A DNA stretch of 64,000 nt from Planctomycetota bacterium. Its GTDB lineage: Bacteria > Planctomycetota > UBA8108 > UBA1146 > JAJFFE01. The first letter of the stretch is position 1. Every line of letters begins with the position of its first letter. Location of the stretch: NCBI GenBank assembly GCA_021776775.1, contig JAJFFE010000231.1:1-64000 (forward strand), given 5' to 3'. Both the position numbers and the translations under genes were made by a program. Shown one piece after another: positions 45,924 through 55,920 of this stretch. A model generated the notes under the pieces. It was not told where the DNA came from and searched no databases. It saw nothing but the letters and a program-made list of their open reading frames with translations.

Positions 45924-47680
45924 CTAGACTCTCTCGACGAAACCGCCGCGCGGGCGCCATCGTGTCCGCTGCCGCGCTGGCTCTGACAAGTCTTCTCCTC
46001 CCTGCGCGATCCAACGACGTCCCGGTGCAATCCGCTGACGTCCCGGTGCTCGGTCCCGTGACCGCACTCATCGACGGCTGCTTTGCCACTTCGCCGACGT
46101 GCGCTATGTGCCACTCGTCGTCGGAGAATGCGACCGCGATGCGCGACGCGAAGGGTCGGTCTGTTGCTCCCTTCGATTTGTGGCGTTCCTCGATGATGGC
46201 CAACTCCGCTCGCGACCCACTGTGGCGGGCCGTGGTCTCGGCGGAAGTTGCCGAGAATCCGAAAGCGAAGGCCGCGATCGAAGCGAAGTGTCTCCGCTGC
46301 CACTCGCCCATGGCGTCCACCGAGAAGAAGCATGCGGGCACGAGCATCGCTCTCAGCGAGATCTACGACCGAAAAGCGCGGCACAACGAACTCGCCCTCG
46401 ACGGCGTCTCCTGCACAATGTGCCACCAGATCGAGCCCGATAACCTTGGCAAACCGGAGAGCTTCAGCGGCGGCTACGACATCGCTTCGGAGTCACGCAT
46501 CTACGGTCCGCACAAGTCGCCGTTCTCGATGCCGATGCAACGATTCAGTGAGTTCGTTCCGACCTACGGTGAGCACATCAACGCGTCGGCACTCTGCGCC
46601 ACGTGTCATACGCTGACCACCCACGCCCTCGACGATGACGGGAAGGCGACCGCACACAACTACCTAGAGCAGTCCCCCTACCTAGAGTGGCAGAATTCGG
46701 CGTTCAATGACGAAGGAGACTCCCCCGGAAGCGAAGCGGCCAGCTGCCAAAACTGTCACGTCCCTCGGTACGACGTCGACGGGAACGTGATCCGAACCCG
46801 CATCGCTCGAAACCCGGGTGGGTTCGACTTTCCTCCCGTGCAGGAACGCGAACCGTTCGGCCGGCACATCTTCGTCGGCGCAAACACACTCGTGCCCGCG
46901 ATCCTCCGCGACTACGCTGACGAGTTGGGTTCGATTGCCCCCAAGGAAGCGTTCGACGCCACCATTGCAGCGGCGCGAAATCAACTACGAACCCGAACCG
47001 CTCGCCTCGAGGTCGACGCGGTCGGAGTCAGAGACGGCCGGCTCGACGTGAACGTCACGGTACTCAATCTCGCCGGCCACAAGTTCCCCAGCGGCCACCC
47101 CACGAGACGGGCCTGGTTGCGCGTCGTCGTACGGGATAAAAACGACACGTTGGTCTTCGCTTCGGGGGACTACGATGAGAACGGACGGTTGCGCGCATCC
47201 AACAGCGCGGTGCTCGGCTCAGAAGTCCGGGGAGGTCCGGTTCAGCCTCACGCCCAAATCATCCGCAACTCTGATCAGGTCCAGATCTACGAAGCGGTCA
47301 TGGAAGACCAGGCCGGCCAAGTCACCTTCGGTCTCATGCGAGCGGTATCCAATCGCAAAGACAACCGACTGCTACCAAAAGGGTGGGTCGCCGAGCACGC
47401 CAACGGCCCCGCCACCGCTCCGGTTGGGCTCGGAGGAGATACCGACTTCGCGGGAGGACGCGATACCGTGTTGTATTCGATTCCGATACCGGACGCGACA
47501 GTGGGCCCGTGGTCGACCGAGGTAACCCTGCTGTACCAGACCCTGGGCTCTCGTTATGCCGACGAGCTACGCAAGTGGGACACCCCAGAGATGCGTACGT
47601 TCTTCCGGTACTACGACTCTACGGCTAGACCTCCGGAAGTTGTCGCGCAACTGTCCAAGTCCATCGGCCTCGGCAAGTGA
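45920..47680 (+). CDS. Five-haem c-type cytochrome
   Basis: A 586-residue exported protein whose ATG overlaps the TauE-like stop (ATGA). An Arg-rich N-terminus and a hydrophobic segment (GAIVSAAALALTSLLLPA) form the signal. Five CxxCH haem motifs occur in the first half (CAMCH, CLRCH, CTMCH, CATCH, CQNCH), with spacing and extra histidines recalling the cytochrome c554/multihaem group. The second half (about 365-586) is haem-free and beta-rich: VDAVGVRDGRLDVNVTVLNL, then AGHKFPSGHPTRRAWLRVVV. Position in the operon suggests it accepts or donates electrons during sulfur-compound oxidation (inference). A strong hairpin follows. Confidence 0.88.
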   Translation: MTRLSRRNRRAGAIVSAAALALTSLLLPARSNDVPVQSADVPVLGPVTALIDGCFATSPTCAMCHSSSENATAMRDAKGRSVAPFDLWRSSMMANSARDPLWRAVVSAEVAENPKAKAAIEAKCLRCHSPMASTEKKHAGTSIALSEIYDRKARHNELALDGVSCTMCHQIEPDNLGKPESFSGGYDIASESRIYGPHKSPFSMPMQRFSEFVPTYGEHINASALCATCHTLTTHALDDDGKATAHNYLEQSPYLEWQNSAFNDEGDSPGSEAASCQNCHVPRYDVDGNVIRTRIARNPGGFDFPPVQEREPFGRHIFVGANTLVPAILRDYADELGSIAPKEAFDATIAAARNQLRTRTARLEVDAVGVRDGRLDVNVTVLNLAGHKFPSGHPTRRAWLRVVVRDKNDTLVFASGDYDENGRLRASNSAVLGSEVRGGPVQPHAQIIRNSDQVQIYEAVMEDQAGQVTFGLMRAVSNRKDNRLLPKGWVAEHANGPATAPVGLGGDTDFAGGRDTVLYSIPIPDATVGPWSTEVTLLYQTLGSRYADELRKWDTPEMRTFFRYYDSTARPPEVVAQLSKSIGLGK

Positions 47681-47688
47681 CGAATCTC

Positions 47689-47724
47689 TCATGAAGCGCA
47701 ACCGGCGCAGGCTGCGCTTCATGA
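47689..47724. terminator. Long hairpin between convergent genes; dispersed repeat copy 2
   Basis: TCATGAAGCGCAACC and GGCTGCGCTTCATGA form a 15-bp stem with one mismatch and a six-base loop. It stands between convergent genes 47680 and 47733 and can stop transcription both ways. The sequence is related to the element at 6691-6736, so it is also a member of a small repeat family. Confidence 0.8.
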
Positions 47725-47732
47725 ACGAAACG

Positions 47733-48548
47733 CTACGGGCAGTTGTAGGCGTCGCAGCCGAGCAACGACTCCTGCGGGGCCGGTCCACAACTTGGAAACG
47801 GTGCCCCCGGTGTGTCTCCGGCGAGGAACAGATAGGTCAACAGGAAAATGATGTCGGCGATATCGACTTGGTTGTCAGAGTTCGAATCCAGCGCTGCCAA
47901 ACAGTCGGGCGTATCGCCACCGAGGAAGATGTAGTCTTCCGCCGCGAACACGTCCGCGATGTTGAGCCCGCCATCCGTATTCATGTCGCCGCGGACGAAC
48001 GGCGCGGGTGAGAACGTGATGGTTCCGTCGATCGCAGTTGGAGGAATGCTCGCCCCGCCGACCACTAGATTGTTCTGCACTGGGGGCGTTCCCAAGGTAT
48101 TGGTCCAAACCAAATCGACCGAGTCGCCGACGGTGACACCGTTGGCGGTGTACGAGATATCGATGACCGGCTGCGGCGTCTCGAACGCGAGGGTCCAGGT
48201 CCCAAGAAACGAGAAGACGACTCCGGCCGTCCAACCGTTGGCGTATTCTTGAGTACTGAAGAAGGTGGGCGTCCCCCAGCTGTCGTCGAGTAGCGGAGCT
48301 CCGTACTCGATGTCGGTGACAGTGAGGACCGAGGGGTCATGCATGACGCCCATTCCGAATCCCTGGCCCTCGCCGATTGGCCCGTCAGTCTGATGAACCA
48401 TGAAGCTCACGAGGAAGGTGGTTTGAGTTTCCCCCGGGGCCAGGGGCACGGTCGTGGTCGGCGCGATGAAATCGAACTGCATCTGGGCGTCGGCCGCGGC
48501 GGGAGCGAATAGAAGTGGTAGAACGAGAGCCAGTAACAATCGAGACAT
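47733..48548 (-). CDS. Secreted cohesin-like domain protein with dockerin tail
   Basis: A 271-residue protein with GGAAGAGA before the ATG and signal peptide (LLLALVLPLLFAPAAADAQ). Residues ~22-180 have cohesin-like features: VPLAPGETQTTFLVSFMVHQ, GQGFGMGVMHDPSVLTVTDI and a last strand AIDGTITFS. The order and spacing match the protein at 24007-24837. The C-terminus carries the dockerin-like pair (DMNTDGGLNIADVFAAEDYI and SNSDNQVDIADIIFLLTYL) and a tail ending DAYNCP. In the first EF-loop one Asp is Asn (GGLNIAD), so calcium binding there may be weaker. Confidence 0.82.
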   Translation of the reverse strand: MSRLLLALVLPLLFAPAAADAQMQFDFIAPTTTVPLAPGETQTTFLVSFMVHQTDGPIGEGQGFGMGVMHDPSVLTVTDIEYGAPLLDDSWGTPTFFSTQEYANGWTAGVVFSFLGTWTLAFETPQPVIDISYTANGVTVGDSVDLVWTNTLGTPPVQNNLVVGGASIPPTAIDGTITFSPAPFVRGDMNTDGGLNIADVFAAEDYIFLGGDTPDCLAALDSNSDNQVDIADIIFLLTYLFLAGDTPGAPFPSCGPAPQESLLGCDAYNCP

Positions 48549-48758
48549 CGGATTCTCTTCCAGGTAGAGGGAGTAGACGACCGCCGATGAGGCCAGGCGC
48601 GGTCCCTCCTTACACCGGATTTTCGAAATCTATCGCCAGGCCCGCGGGCGCGTAATAGCGACCCCGATCCGCGCGGACTCGGAACGGACGAGCTCTGCCG
48701 CGCTCACAAGCGTGTTGAATCCACCGTCACATGCGAGACGAAAGAACAGTGGGAGCTT

Positions 48759-50678
48759 ATGCAAGTGACGACCGCGGCCACCAACTCTAGTCCGAGCCGA
48801 CGACTCAAGATCGGAGACTATCTCGCGCGATATCCCTGGGATGTCGGCGGTAAGTCCTTGGACTACCTCTGGCAGTTCGACTTGGACGCGTCGGTTCAAC
48901 GTCTCTGGCCTCATCTCTCCGATACCTCCTCCGTCAATCGCGCCATCGGCCTTCCCCCCATGTCCCTCGAAGAAGAAGCGGGCGAGGTCCGGGGCCGGAT
49001 CAACCACCTAGGGGTGCTGCAGGAGTGGCATGAGCTTCCTTGGGAGTGGGAGGAGGGTTCCGAGTTATCGAGCACCCGCGTGTATTCGGTAGGCTTCGCT
49101 CGCCAAGTCAGAGCGCGCTACCTCCTGGAGCCTCTGGGTGTCGACCGAGCACGATTGACCGTGTACTTCGGCTGGATTCCTCGCGGACTCCGTGGGCGCG
49201 TGCTCATCCCCTTGGCCATGCAGTGGCTGCGCCGTCGATACAAGACCGTGATGACGCAACTGGAGACCGCCCTCGCGGAGAAGCGTGAACCGTTCACGTC
49301 GACGCCTCCCAACCTTCACCCCGAGACGGTGCAGCGGTTGAACGCGATCGAGAACACGCTCATCGCGGAAGATCTGCCGCCGAAACTGACCAGACGCGTT
49401 CGCAAGTTCATCGAAGAAGGAAGCGACGAGGGGCTGCATCGCATCCGCCCTCGCCGCCTGTCTCGCGACTGGAACGTCAAACTCGAAGATCTCCTCAACG
49501 TCCTACTGGGCGGAACGCGTCACGGGCTGTTCCTGCTCAGGTGGGACGTCGTCTGCCCACACTGCCGGGGTCCTCGCGCCGACGCGGGGAGTCTCGGCGA
49601 ACTACCCAAGGAAAGTCGCTGCGACCCATGCCATCTCGATTTCCAGATCACCGGGGTCGAGGGAGTCGAAGTCAGCTTTCGCCTCCACCCGGGCATTCGC
49701 GAGACTCAGCCGCAGATACACTGCAGTGCGGAACCCGCGCGCAAGCCCCACATCGTCATTCAGAAGCAACTCGCCGGAGGCGCCCGATGTGAAGGTTCCA
49801 CAAAGTTATCGCCGGGCCGCTACCGACTGCGAGTCAACGGAGTTCAACGCTCCGGTTTCGTCGATGTGGTCGACCACGACAACGAAGCCGCCCCAGCCAT
49901 TCTCTGTTCGTTCGACAACATCGCCCCGCGCCAAACGGTCCAAGTGGAGCCGGCGTTCTCCTTGGACAACCAGGGATCAATAGATCGGACGGTCGTTCTC
50001 GAGCGGCACGATGCCGACCGCGACGCCCTGCGTCCCGCGGACCTTTTCTCTCACCAGATGTTTCGGGACGTCTGCCCGCACGAGGCGCTCCCGCCCGACC
50101 TTCAGCTGGATGTCGGTCGACAGTGCATCCTGTTCACAGACATGGTTGGATCGAGTCGCTTCTACGTTCGCGCCGGAGACGCGCTCGCATTCGCTCAGGT
50201 GCGAGCGCACTTCGTCCGGGTCCACAAGGTCGTTCGCGACCACCGCGGAGCCTTGGTCAAGACCATTGGCGACGCGTCGATGGTCGTCTTCGCCGACCCG
50301 ATGGACGCTCTAGCCGCCGCCATCGAACTGCAGCGCCAATTCGACGGCAGTGCGCCTTCCGGAGAAGAAGAGCGCAAGCACCGCTTACGCATCTCGATCC
50401 ACGCCGGACCGTGTGTCGCAGTGAACCTCAACACCGGCATCGATTACTTTGGAAACACTGTGAACACCGCCGCCAAACTGCAGGCGATTACCGACGGTGG
50501 TGAGATTACGTTTACAGGGCAAGTCGTTTCCGACCCGCGAGGCCGGGCGTTTCTCGAGGCGCACAACGAGTGTTTGGACATGGTCTTGGAAGCTCCCCTG
50601 CAACACGATGACTCCCCCACCTATCGACTGCGGGCCGCGCATCGCGAAGGTGACGCCACGCGATCCACGTCGGAATAA
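48759..50678 (+). CDS. Class III adenylate/guanylate cyclase with DUF5939-like region
   Basis: A 639-residue soluble protein with GGGAG before the ATG. Residues ~40-185 look like a SRPBCC/START-like lipid-binding fold (LWQFDLDASVQRLWPHLSDT, RYLLEPLGVDRARLTVYFG). A DUF5939-like middle part includes a Cys4 zinc-ribbon pattern, VCPHCRG and ESRCDPCHLDF. The C-terminal ~190 residues are the cyclase catalytic domain. It has metal Asp residues in ILFTDMVGSSRF and VKTIGDASMVVFAD, and the transition-state segment YFGNTVNTAAKLQAI. The Lys in VKTIGD favours ATP as substrate. No membrane segment is present. The N-terminal domains may sense a hydrophobic ligand (inference). Confidence 0.87.
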   Translation: MQVTTAATNSSPSRRLKIGDYLARYPWDVGGKSLDYLWQFDLDASVQRLWPHLSDTSSVNRAIGLPPMSLEEEAGEVRGRINHLGVLQEWHELPWEWEEGSELSSTRVYSVGFARQVRARYLLEPLGVDRARLTVYFGWIPRGLRGRVLIPLAMQWLRRRYKTVMTQLETALAEKREPFTSTPPNLHPETVQRLNAIENTLIAEDLPPKLTRRVRKFIEEGSDEGLHRIRPRRLSRDWNVKLEDLLNVLLGGTRHGLFLLRWDVVCPHCRGPRADAGSLGELPKESRCDPCHLDFQITGVEGVEVSFRLHPGIRETQPQIHCSAEPARKPHIVIQKQLAGGARCEGSTKLSPGRYRLRVNGVQRSGFVDVVDHDNEAAPAILCSFDNIAPRQTVQVEPAFSLDNQGSIDRTVVLERHDADRDALRPADLFSHQMFRDVCPHEALPPDLQLDVGRQCILFTDMVGSSRFYVRAGDALAFAQVRAHFVRVHKVVRDHRGALVKTIGDASMVVFADPMDALAAAIELQRQFDGSAPSGEEERKHRLRISIHAGPCVAVNLNTGIDYFGNTVNTAAKLQAITDGGEITFTGQVVSDPRGRAFLEAHNECLDMVLEAPLQHDDSPTYRLRAAHREGDATRSTSE

Positions 50679-50771
50679 GCCCGCGGGGCCGCGTCCCGAA
50701 GGGTTGGACCGAGGTCGGTGCGTCACGCATGCGCGGACACGGTCACTCGCGGGCGTAGCTTCGCAACGGAG

Positions 50772-53700
50772 CTACCTCGTTTTCGTGTCCCCCACCGGAT
50801 CTCCCTCGTCAGGCGGCGGCGACGCCGACCGAAGTGCCGAGCTCACGATCGGATCGATCGAGCGCAAGTGGAGATCACGCTGCGGGAATGAGATTTCGAT
50901 GCCGTGGGCATTCAGGTTAGTTTCGATCGCCCCGACGAGTTCGTGCCGGACTTCGGGAATGGCGTCGGGGCTCGGCAAATAGACGCGAACATCGAAATTC
51001 ACAGAGTCGTTACCGAACCCGGTCAGGAGCGCTTGCGGCGCTGGTTCGCGCAGCACGCGTGCATTCGCCAGCGCGGTGTCCATGAGAACCTTCTGGGCGA
51101 GCTGTTTGTCAGAGCCGTAGTTGATCCCGACCGGAATGACCATACGCAGAATGGAGTCGGTCAACGTCCAATTGATCAGTCGGCCGGTGATGAACTCCTT
51201 GTTGGGTACGAGCAGTTCCTTGCGGTCGAAGTTGGTCACCGTGGTGGCGCGGATGCGTAACTGGGTCACCTTTCCGTTCACATCTCCGATGGTGACGATG
51301 TCGCCAACTCGGACGGGTCGCTCAAACAGAATAATGATACCCGATACGAAGTTGGCGAAGATCTCCTGAAGGCCGAACCCGAGTCCGACAGTCATGGCCG
51401 CGATCAACCACTGAATCTTCGACCAGCTCATACCCAACCAACCGAACGCCATCACGAATCCGACAACCGTGATCGCGTATCGCGACAGCGTGATGATGGC
51501 GTACCGACTGCCGGGTTGCAGAGGCAGCCGTTGCAGAATAGCGATCTCGAACAACCCGGGCACATCTCGCGCTGCCAAGAGCGAGATCACCACGACGACC
51601 AGCGCCAACAAGAGATTCGCGAGCGTGATGTCCTCGTTGGCAAGTGTTCCGTCGGCGAGCGCCACTTGACTGGTCCACAAGGTGAAGCTGTCGAAGACCC
51701 GGAGAGCAGGCAGAACGTCTTCCCAGATGAACCAGAAGCCGAGCAGCAACGCGAATCCGACGGTGCTCTTCAGGAGCTTGCGCGTCTGCTGGTCCATCGC
51801 GGCGAGATCCACGATCGGCTCTTTGATCTCGAGGAGGTCTAAACTGGAATCGGCGTCGGCATCAGCCTCCCGCGCGCTCTGTCGCAGCGTCTTCGCCTGT
51901 TCAATGGCAATTCGGCGACGGGTCACGAAGAGCCACCGCAACGTCAAAGTGTGAAGGAGAAGCAACCCCACCACGAGATAGAGCGTGCCGAAGAATCCGT
52001 CTTCGAGCTGTCCGCTGGTATACGTGTAGCCAAGCACCACAAGAAGCGCCAACGCTAGCGGTAGCGCGACCACGACTCCGTACAACACATAACGCAACCG
52101 AGGAAACCAACGGTTCTGGATCCCACGTTCCAAAGCGGCCAGAGCAGGCCCTCGGGGTCGCAGCAAGATGCCGAGGAACAAGCCGATCTCGACCAGGAAG
52201 AGGATACGAAGACAACGTTCGACCAAAACGTCAGATGCCTCGGTCGAGCGCCCGTACGAGCCGAGCAAAAACACGGTCGGAACCAGCGCCCAGCGGAGCC
52301 ACTGCGTGTGACGCCTCAGGGAGAGTCGTGCCGCCTTGTTCCAACGGAAGTGCACGGCCGCGAGACCTTTGTTGCGGGTGAGCCATACGACAGCCGATGT
52401 GACCATAAGTGGCATCGACGCCATGCGAAGGCCGCGGGCGACGGGAGTCGAGAGGTCGGTCGGCGACGAATCGATGACCCACGCGCCGATCCAAAACAAG
52501 ATCGCTCCGAGGGCCGCGATCCCGAGCACATCGACGAGCGCGCGTACTGTGTGCGAATACGCATCTGTTTGCCAACTCGATGCAAGTTTGTTGAAGCGAT
52601 CGAGGCGGCGCCGGAGCACTTGGCGAAAACCAATCGCGACGAGAATCGCCACCAAGAAAGTGACGAGTCGCATCAACGGGGCAAAACGACGGACGACCAC
52701 CGAATTGGCGAGTTCCACCCAGTGGCTCGAGGCGTACGTCTTGCTCAACTGGGTAACAACCTTGACGGTATCGTCCGGGCGAAGAACCCGATCGTGTTGA
52801 ACCCAAATGAGATGATCATTGATGAACACGGTGAACTTCTCGGCCCGGTCGATCATCTCCCGCTGGATGGCGCTGTTCTCGACGAGCAGGTCTAAATGAC
52901 GACCGTAATCCTCGGCCAGTCGTCGAAAGAGCTCATCGCGGAGATCGATCATGTCCTGAGCGGTCGCCCGCATGGCTACGTTCGTCCCGGACGCGCCTCC
53001 CCCGTCCGAGCCGACCAGCGCCGCAACTCCTGAGTCGAGTTCGCTCGTCGACATGAGCAACTCCTCGATCTCGAGGTAGCGACTTTGCGTCGGGCGGATC
53101 TCTTGACCGATACGTTGAAGGCTGCGACGCAACTCCCCGAGGTCGGGAAGCGCCCGAAGCTCGCTGGCGAGCAGTTGCGCCCCGGCCTCGCCACCGAGCG
53201 TTTTGGTGCGATCGCGGGCGCGCCGCTCTCGCGCCCGACCGGCTTCGAATCGTGCTCGCAACGCGATCACTTCTTTCTCGAGCGTCACGATGCGTTCCAC
53301 GAGAGACGGGCTGTCTTCTCGACGCCGCACTCGATCTTTCGCGTACTCGAGGTTGCGCTCGGCGACGGATCGAAGAGCGTCGGGTGCACTCTTGAGTTGA
53401 GCCTCTGCTCGGCGAACCATATCTCCCGCCTGCCGACGCCGCTCAGACGCGACCGCTGCTTGCCAAAGCTGTTCGATCCCGGTGAGTCGCGTGATCTCAC
53501 GCCGGAGACGTTGGGTCTTGAGCGGCAAGACCTCTCGGCGTTGTTCGTAAAACTTGCTCTCGAGTTCTACGGAAGCAACCGTCGCTCGAGTGGCGGCGTG
53601 GCGGGCGTACAGTGATGCTTCGCGAGCCGACCGTACTTCTGGCGGCAGGTCGCCGACTTGTCTCAGTTGCTCGGCACCATCGGCGAGCCCGTCGAGGGTT

Positions 53701-54200
53701 GACCGGAGCTGAACAAGCTCGTCAGGGATCTGCTGTCGCCGCTCTTGTCGACGGGAGGGCTCCGTCTCGAGCTCCGCTAGTTGCTCCTTGACGCTGGCCA
53801 GTTCAGTCGAGCTGACTTGGAGACGAAGCTCGAGATCGGTCAGTGATAGCCCCCCCGCCTGAATCGCCGGTTCTTGAACCGGTCTCTCGAGAGACGCTCG
53901 GAGTTCCGCCTGCAGACTCGCGGTCGCCGTTGGATCTTCGCGGTACTGCTGCTCGGCCAGCCGTTGGGTCGCAGCAGCCGCGCGAATCGCGTCGATCGCT
54001 TCACGGTAAGCCGCGATCGCCGCGGTTCGGTCGGCATTCGAAAGCGTGGACGACCCCTCCACTTCCGACAAACGCTGCTCGATCAGTTCGACGCTCGGCG
54101 GACTCGGCAGGCTCTCGACCGGCCGAATCAGAGTCCATGCCGGTACCAGAGGTTGCGCAAGAACGGCGGTTAACGCGAGTACTGGACCGAACGTGAACAT
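50772..54200 (-). CDS. Large MscS-family mechanosensitive channel (MscK/MscM-like)
   Basis: An 1142-residue protein. The N-terminus is a signal peptide (VLALTAVLAQPLVPA). Then comes a ~450-residue periplasmic region rich in coiled coil (ELRLQVSSTELASVKEQLAE, RLRREITRLTGIEQLWQAAV). It is followed by roughly ten hydrophobic helices between about 510 and 960. The MscS core is at the C-terminus: pore helix WLIAAMTVGLGFGLQEIFAN, the beta domain FERPVRVGDIVTIGDVNGKV, then LLVPNKEFITGRLINWTL. The C-terminal alpha-beta domain ends near the stop. Length and layout match MscK (KefA)-type channels that protect cells against osmotic downshock. It is monocistronic on the minus strand. The long Arg/Glu-rich periplasmic part is poorly conserved. 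Confidence 0.92.
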   Translation of the reverse strand: MFTFGPVLALTAVLAQPLVPAWTLIRPVESLPSPPSVELIEQRLSEVEGSSTLSNADRTAAIAAYREAIDAIRAAAATQRLAEQQYREDPTATASLQAELRASLERPVQEPAIQAGGLSLTDLELRLQVSSTELASVKEQLAELETEPSRRQERRQQIPDELVQLRSTLDGLADGAEQLRQVGDLPPEVRSAREASLYARHAATRATVASVELESKFYEQRREVLPLKTQRLRREITRLTGIEQLWQAAVASERRRQAGDMVRRAEAQLKSAPDALRSVAERNLEYAKDRVRRREDSPSLVERIVTLEKEVIALRARFEAGRARERRARDRTKTLGGEAGAQLLASELRALPDLGELRRSLQRIGQEIRPTQSRYLEIEELLMSTSELDSGVAALVGSDGGGASGTNVAMRATAQDMIDLRDELFRRLAEDYGRHLDLLVENSAIQREMIDRAEKFTVFINDHLIWVQHDRVLRPDDTVKVVTQLSKTYASSHWVELANSVVVRRFAPLMRLVTFLVAILVAIGFRQVLRRRLDRFNKLASSWQTDAYSHTVRALVDVLGIAALGAILFWIGAWVIDSSPTDLSTPVARGLRMASMPLMVTSAVVWLTRNKGLAAVHFRWNKAARLSLRRHTQWLRWALVPTVFLLGSYGRSTEASDVLVERCLRILFLVEIGLFLGILLRPRGPALAALERGIQNRWFPRLRYVLYGVVVALPLALALLVVLGYTYTSGQLEDGFFGTLYLVVGLLLLHTLTLRWLFVTRRRIAIEQAKTLRQSAREADADADSSLDLLEIKEPIVDLAAMDQQTRKLLKSTVGFALLLGFWFIWEDVLPALRVFDSFTLWTSQVALADGTLANEDITLANLLLALVVVVISLLAARDVPGLFEIAILQRLPLQPGSRYAIITLSRYAITVVGFVMAFGWLGMSWSKIQWLIAAMTVGLGFGLQEIFANFVSGIIILFERPVRVGDIVTIGDVNGKVTQLRIRATTVTNFDRKELLVPNKEFITGRLINWTLTDSILRMVIPVGINYGSDKQLAQKVLMDTALANARVLREPAPQALLTGFGNDSVNFDVRVYLPSPDAIPEVRHELVGAIETNLNAHGIEISFPQRDLHLRSIDPIVSSALRSASPPPDEGDPVGDTKTR

Positions 54201-54320
54201 GTTGTGGTCGTCTTTCCTGGCCGCTCAGGGAAGGCGGCACGGAAGACTACCGCGGCCGAGACCGCGTGGACAGACGGCGGTCGAAACTGCCCCCAAATAT
54301 TCGACGGGCAAGTCGGCGGG

Positions 54321-54716
54321 ATGACGCAGATCTGGGCGTCACAGGTTCTTCTCCGAAGCCAAGGGCAAGTACGCTGGGCTGTTGAGCGAGCGCAAGGAGC
54401 TGGAGAGTCGCCGGCGTCCGGCGAGGAGTGGTGCGAACACCACGTGGCGACGATTGCGGGTGTCAAGTTCTACCAGCGAGTACAGGCGCGAACCTGGCCG
54501 GAAAAGATGGTCGATCTCACCTGGAAAGTGGTCAACACGAACAACCACCCCGTGTGGCACAGTCTGGAGGAATCCAAACCCAACTCTGAATTGAGAAGCT
54601 ACCTCTGGGGCGGTAGCGATCTAAAGCCGGGCGCCTCTCATACGCACGTCTCTGTCAGCTACGAGCCAGGGCGCAGCGACTGGAGGTTCGAAGGATTCGT
54701 GCGTCGAGAAGACTGA
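54321..54716 (+). pseudogene. Small unknown ORF, possibly frameshifted
   Basis: The 3' part in one frame looks coding: VKFYQRVQARTWPEKMVDLT, WKVVNTNNHPVWHSLEESKP and LKPGASHTHVSVSYEPGRS. It is a plausible small beta domain, ending at 54716. The segment before it looks coding in another frame (FFSEAKGKYAGLLSERKELE), so a one-base shift around 54410-54430 may have split an original gene. No start with a ribosome-binding site is clear, and the family is unknown to me. It could equally be a short intact gene beginning at the ATG at 54321. Confidence 0.35.
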
Positions 54717-54939
54717 CGCCACTGACGCGACCTCACCCATTTCTAGATCATCCATGAAGCGGATCAATAACGAGCGGTAAGAGAACGGCTTACCAACGTC
54801 TCACACAACGTTTGAACCGGTCAAACGCTGTCCCTCGCCCGGCGCACAAGGCCCGTCGATGATACCTTAACAAGACACTTTCCCGCTTTCGATGATGCCT
54901 AAATGACGAGACCATTCTTGGTTCTCGGGAGCCGTTTCT

Positions 54940-55335
54940 ATGGACGAAAACACTCCACGTATTCTGATCGTGGATGATGAACCTCTGAACGTCGAGGTAC
55001 TCGAAGAGTTGCTCGAAGACTTCGTCGTCGACCACGCCTACTGCGGACCCGAAGCTCTCATCAAGATCGACGAGTTCGCACCAGATCTAGTCCTGCTCGA
55101 TGTCATGATGCCGGGCATGGATGGCTACGAAGTGTGCCGGCAGATTCGCAATCACGATCAATTCAGTGGATCGATCGTCGTGTTCCTATCGGCGAAGGCT
55201 GGGCATGAAGACATCGAAACCGGTTACAACGTCGGCGCGAATGACTACCTGACGAAACCGTTCGATCATTGCACCTTGCTCGGCAAAATAGAGTCGTTTC
55301 TCGAATCGCGTCGATCCCAGGGACAAGCGCACTAG
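54940..55335 (+). CDS. Receiver-only response regulator
   Basis: A 131-residue CheY-like protein made of one receiver domain. It has the acidic pair in ILIVDDEPLNVEVLEELLED, the phosphoacceptor Asp54 in LVLLDVMMPGMDGYEVC, and the conserved Lys in NDYLTKPFD. There is no output domain, so it acts by protein contact or as a phosphate carrier. The related regulator 150 bases downstream and the histidine kinase at 56373 lie on the same strand and are probable partners. Confidence 0.92.
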   Translation: MDENTPRILIVDDEPLNVEVLEELLEDFVVDHAYCGPEALIKIDEFAPDLVLLDVMMPGMDGYEVCRQIRNHDQFSGSIVVFLSAKAGHEDIETGYNVGANDYLTKPFDHCTLLGKIESFLESRRSQGQAH

Positions 55336-55485
55336 TCGAGTGGGTTCCCGTACCGGCACTTATGACTCAGGTATGGGGTAAACGCCCGACGTCGACAAGT
55401 CCATGATGGTACTCTTCGTGGTATTACGGTTCCCGGACTGACTCTAGGTAACACCATTCACTCAGCATATAGGGAGTGAGAGTTC

Positions 55486-55920
55486 ATGACGGACACAGAG
55501 GAACGCGTCGCACGTATCCTCGTGGTCGATGACGAGCCGGCCAACGTGGAGATTCTCGAAGAGCTACTCGAGGACTTCAACGTGCAGTCGGCGGCCAACG
55601 GTCGCGAGGCGTTGCAGAAGATCGAAATCTTCGAACCCGATCTGATCCTGCTCGATGTCATGATGCCGTCGATGAACGGCTACGACGTGTGTCGCTACAT
55701 TCGGTCACGAGCTCGCTCGGTTGGGTCAACCGTCATATTCCTGTCCGCCAAGGCCGACGCCGAAGACATCCAGGCCGGATACGACTCGGGTGGTGACGAC
55801 TACATCACCAAGCCCTTCGACCCCATGCTCGTTCTCGGACGTGTCGAAGAACACTTGAAAACACGCCCGGGAATCGTCCTTCCTAGCACGGAGAACGACG
55901 CGACGCCCGAAACGGGCTAG
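55486..55920 (+). CDS. Receiver-only response regulator
   Basis: A 144-residue receiver protein very similar to the one before it: ILVVDDEPANVEILEELLED, LILLDVMMPSMNGYDVCRYI with phosphoacceptor Asp57, and DDYITKPFDPMLVLGRVEEH. The two probably arose by tandem duplication. A short polar extension (LPSTENDATPETG) follows the fold. It has no DNA-binding domain. The preceding 150 bases contain a likely promoter region, but I see no decisive motif. Confidence 0.92.
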   Translation: MTDTEERVARILVVDDEPANVEILEELLEDFNVQSAANGREALQKIEIFEPDLILLDVMMPSMNGYDVCRYIRSRARSVGSTVIFLSAKADAEDIQAGYDSGGDDYITKPFDPMLVLGRVEEHLKTRPGIVLPSTENDATPETG

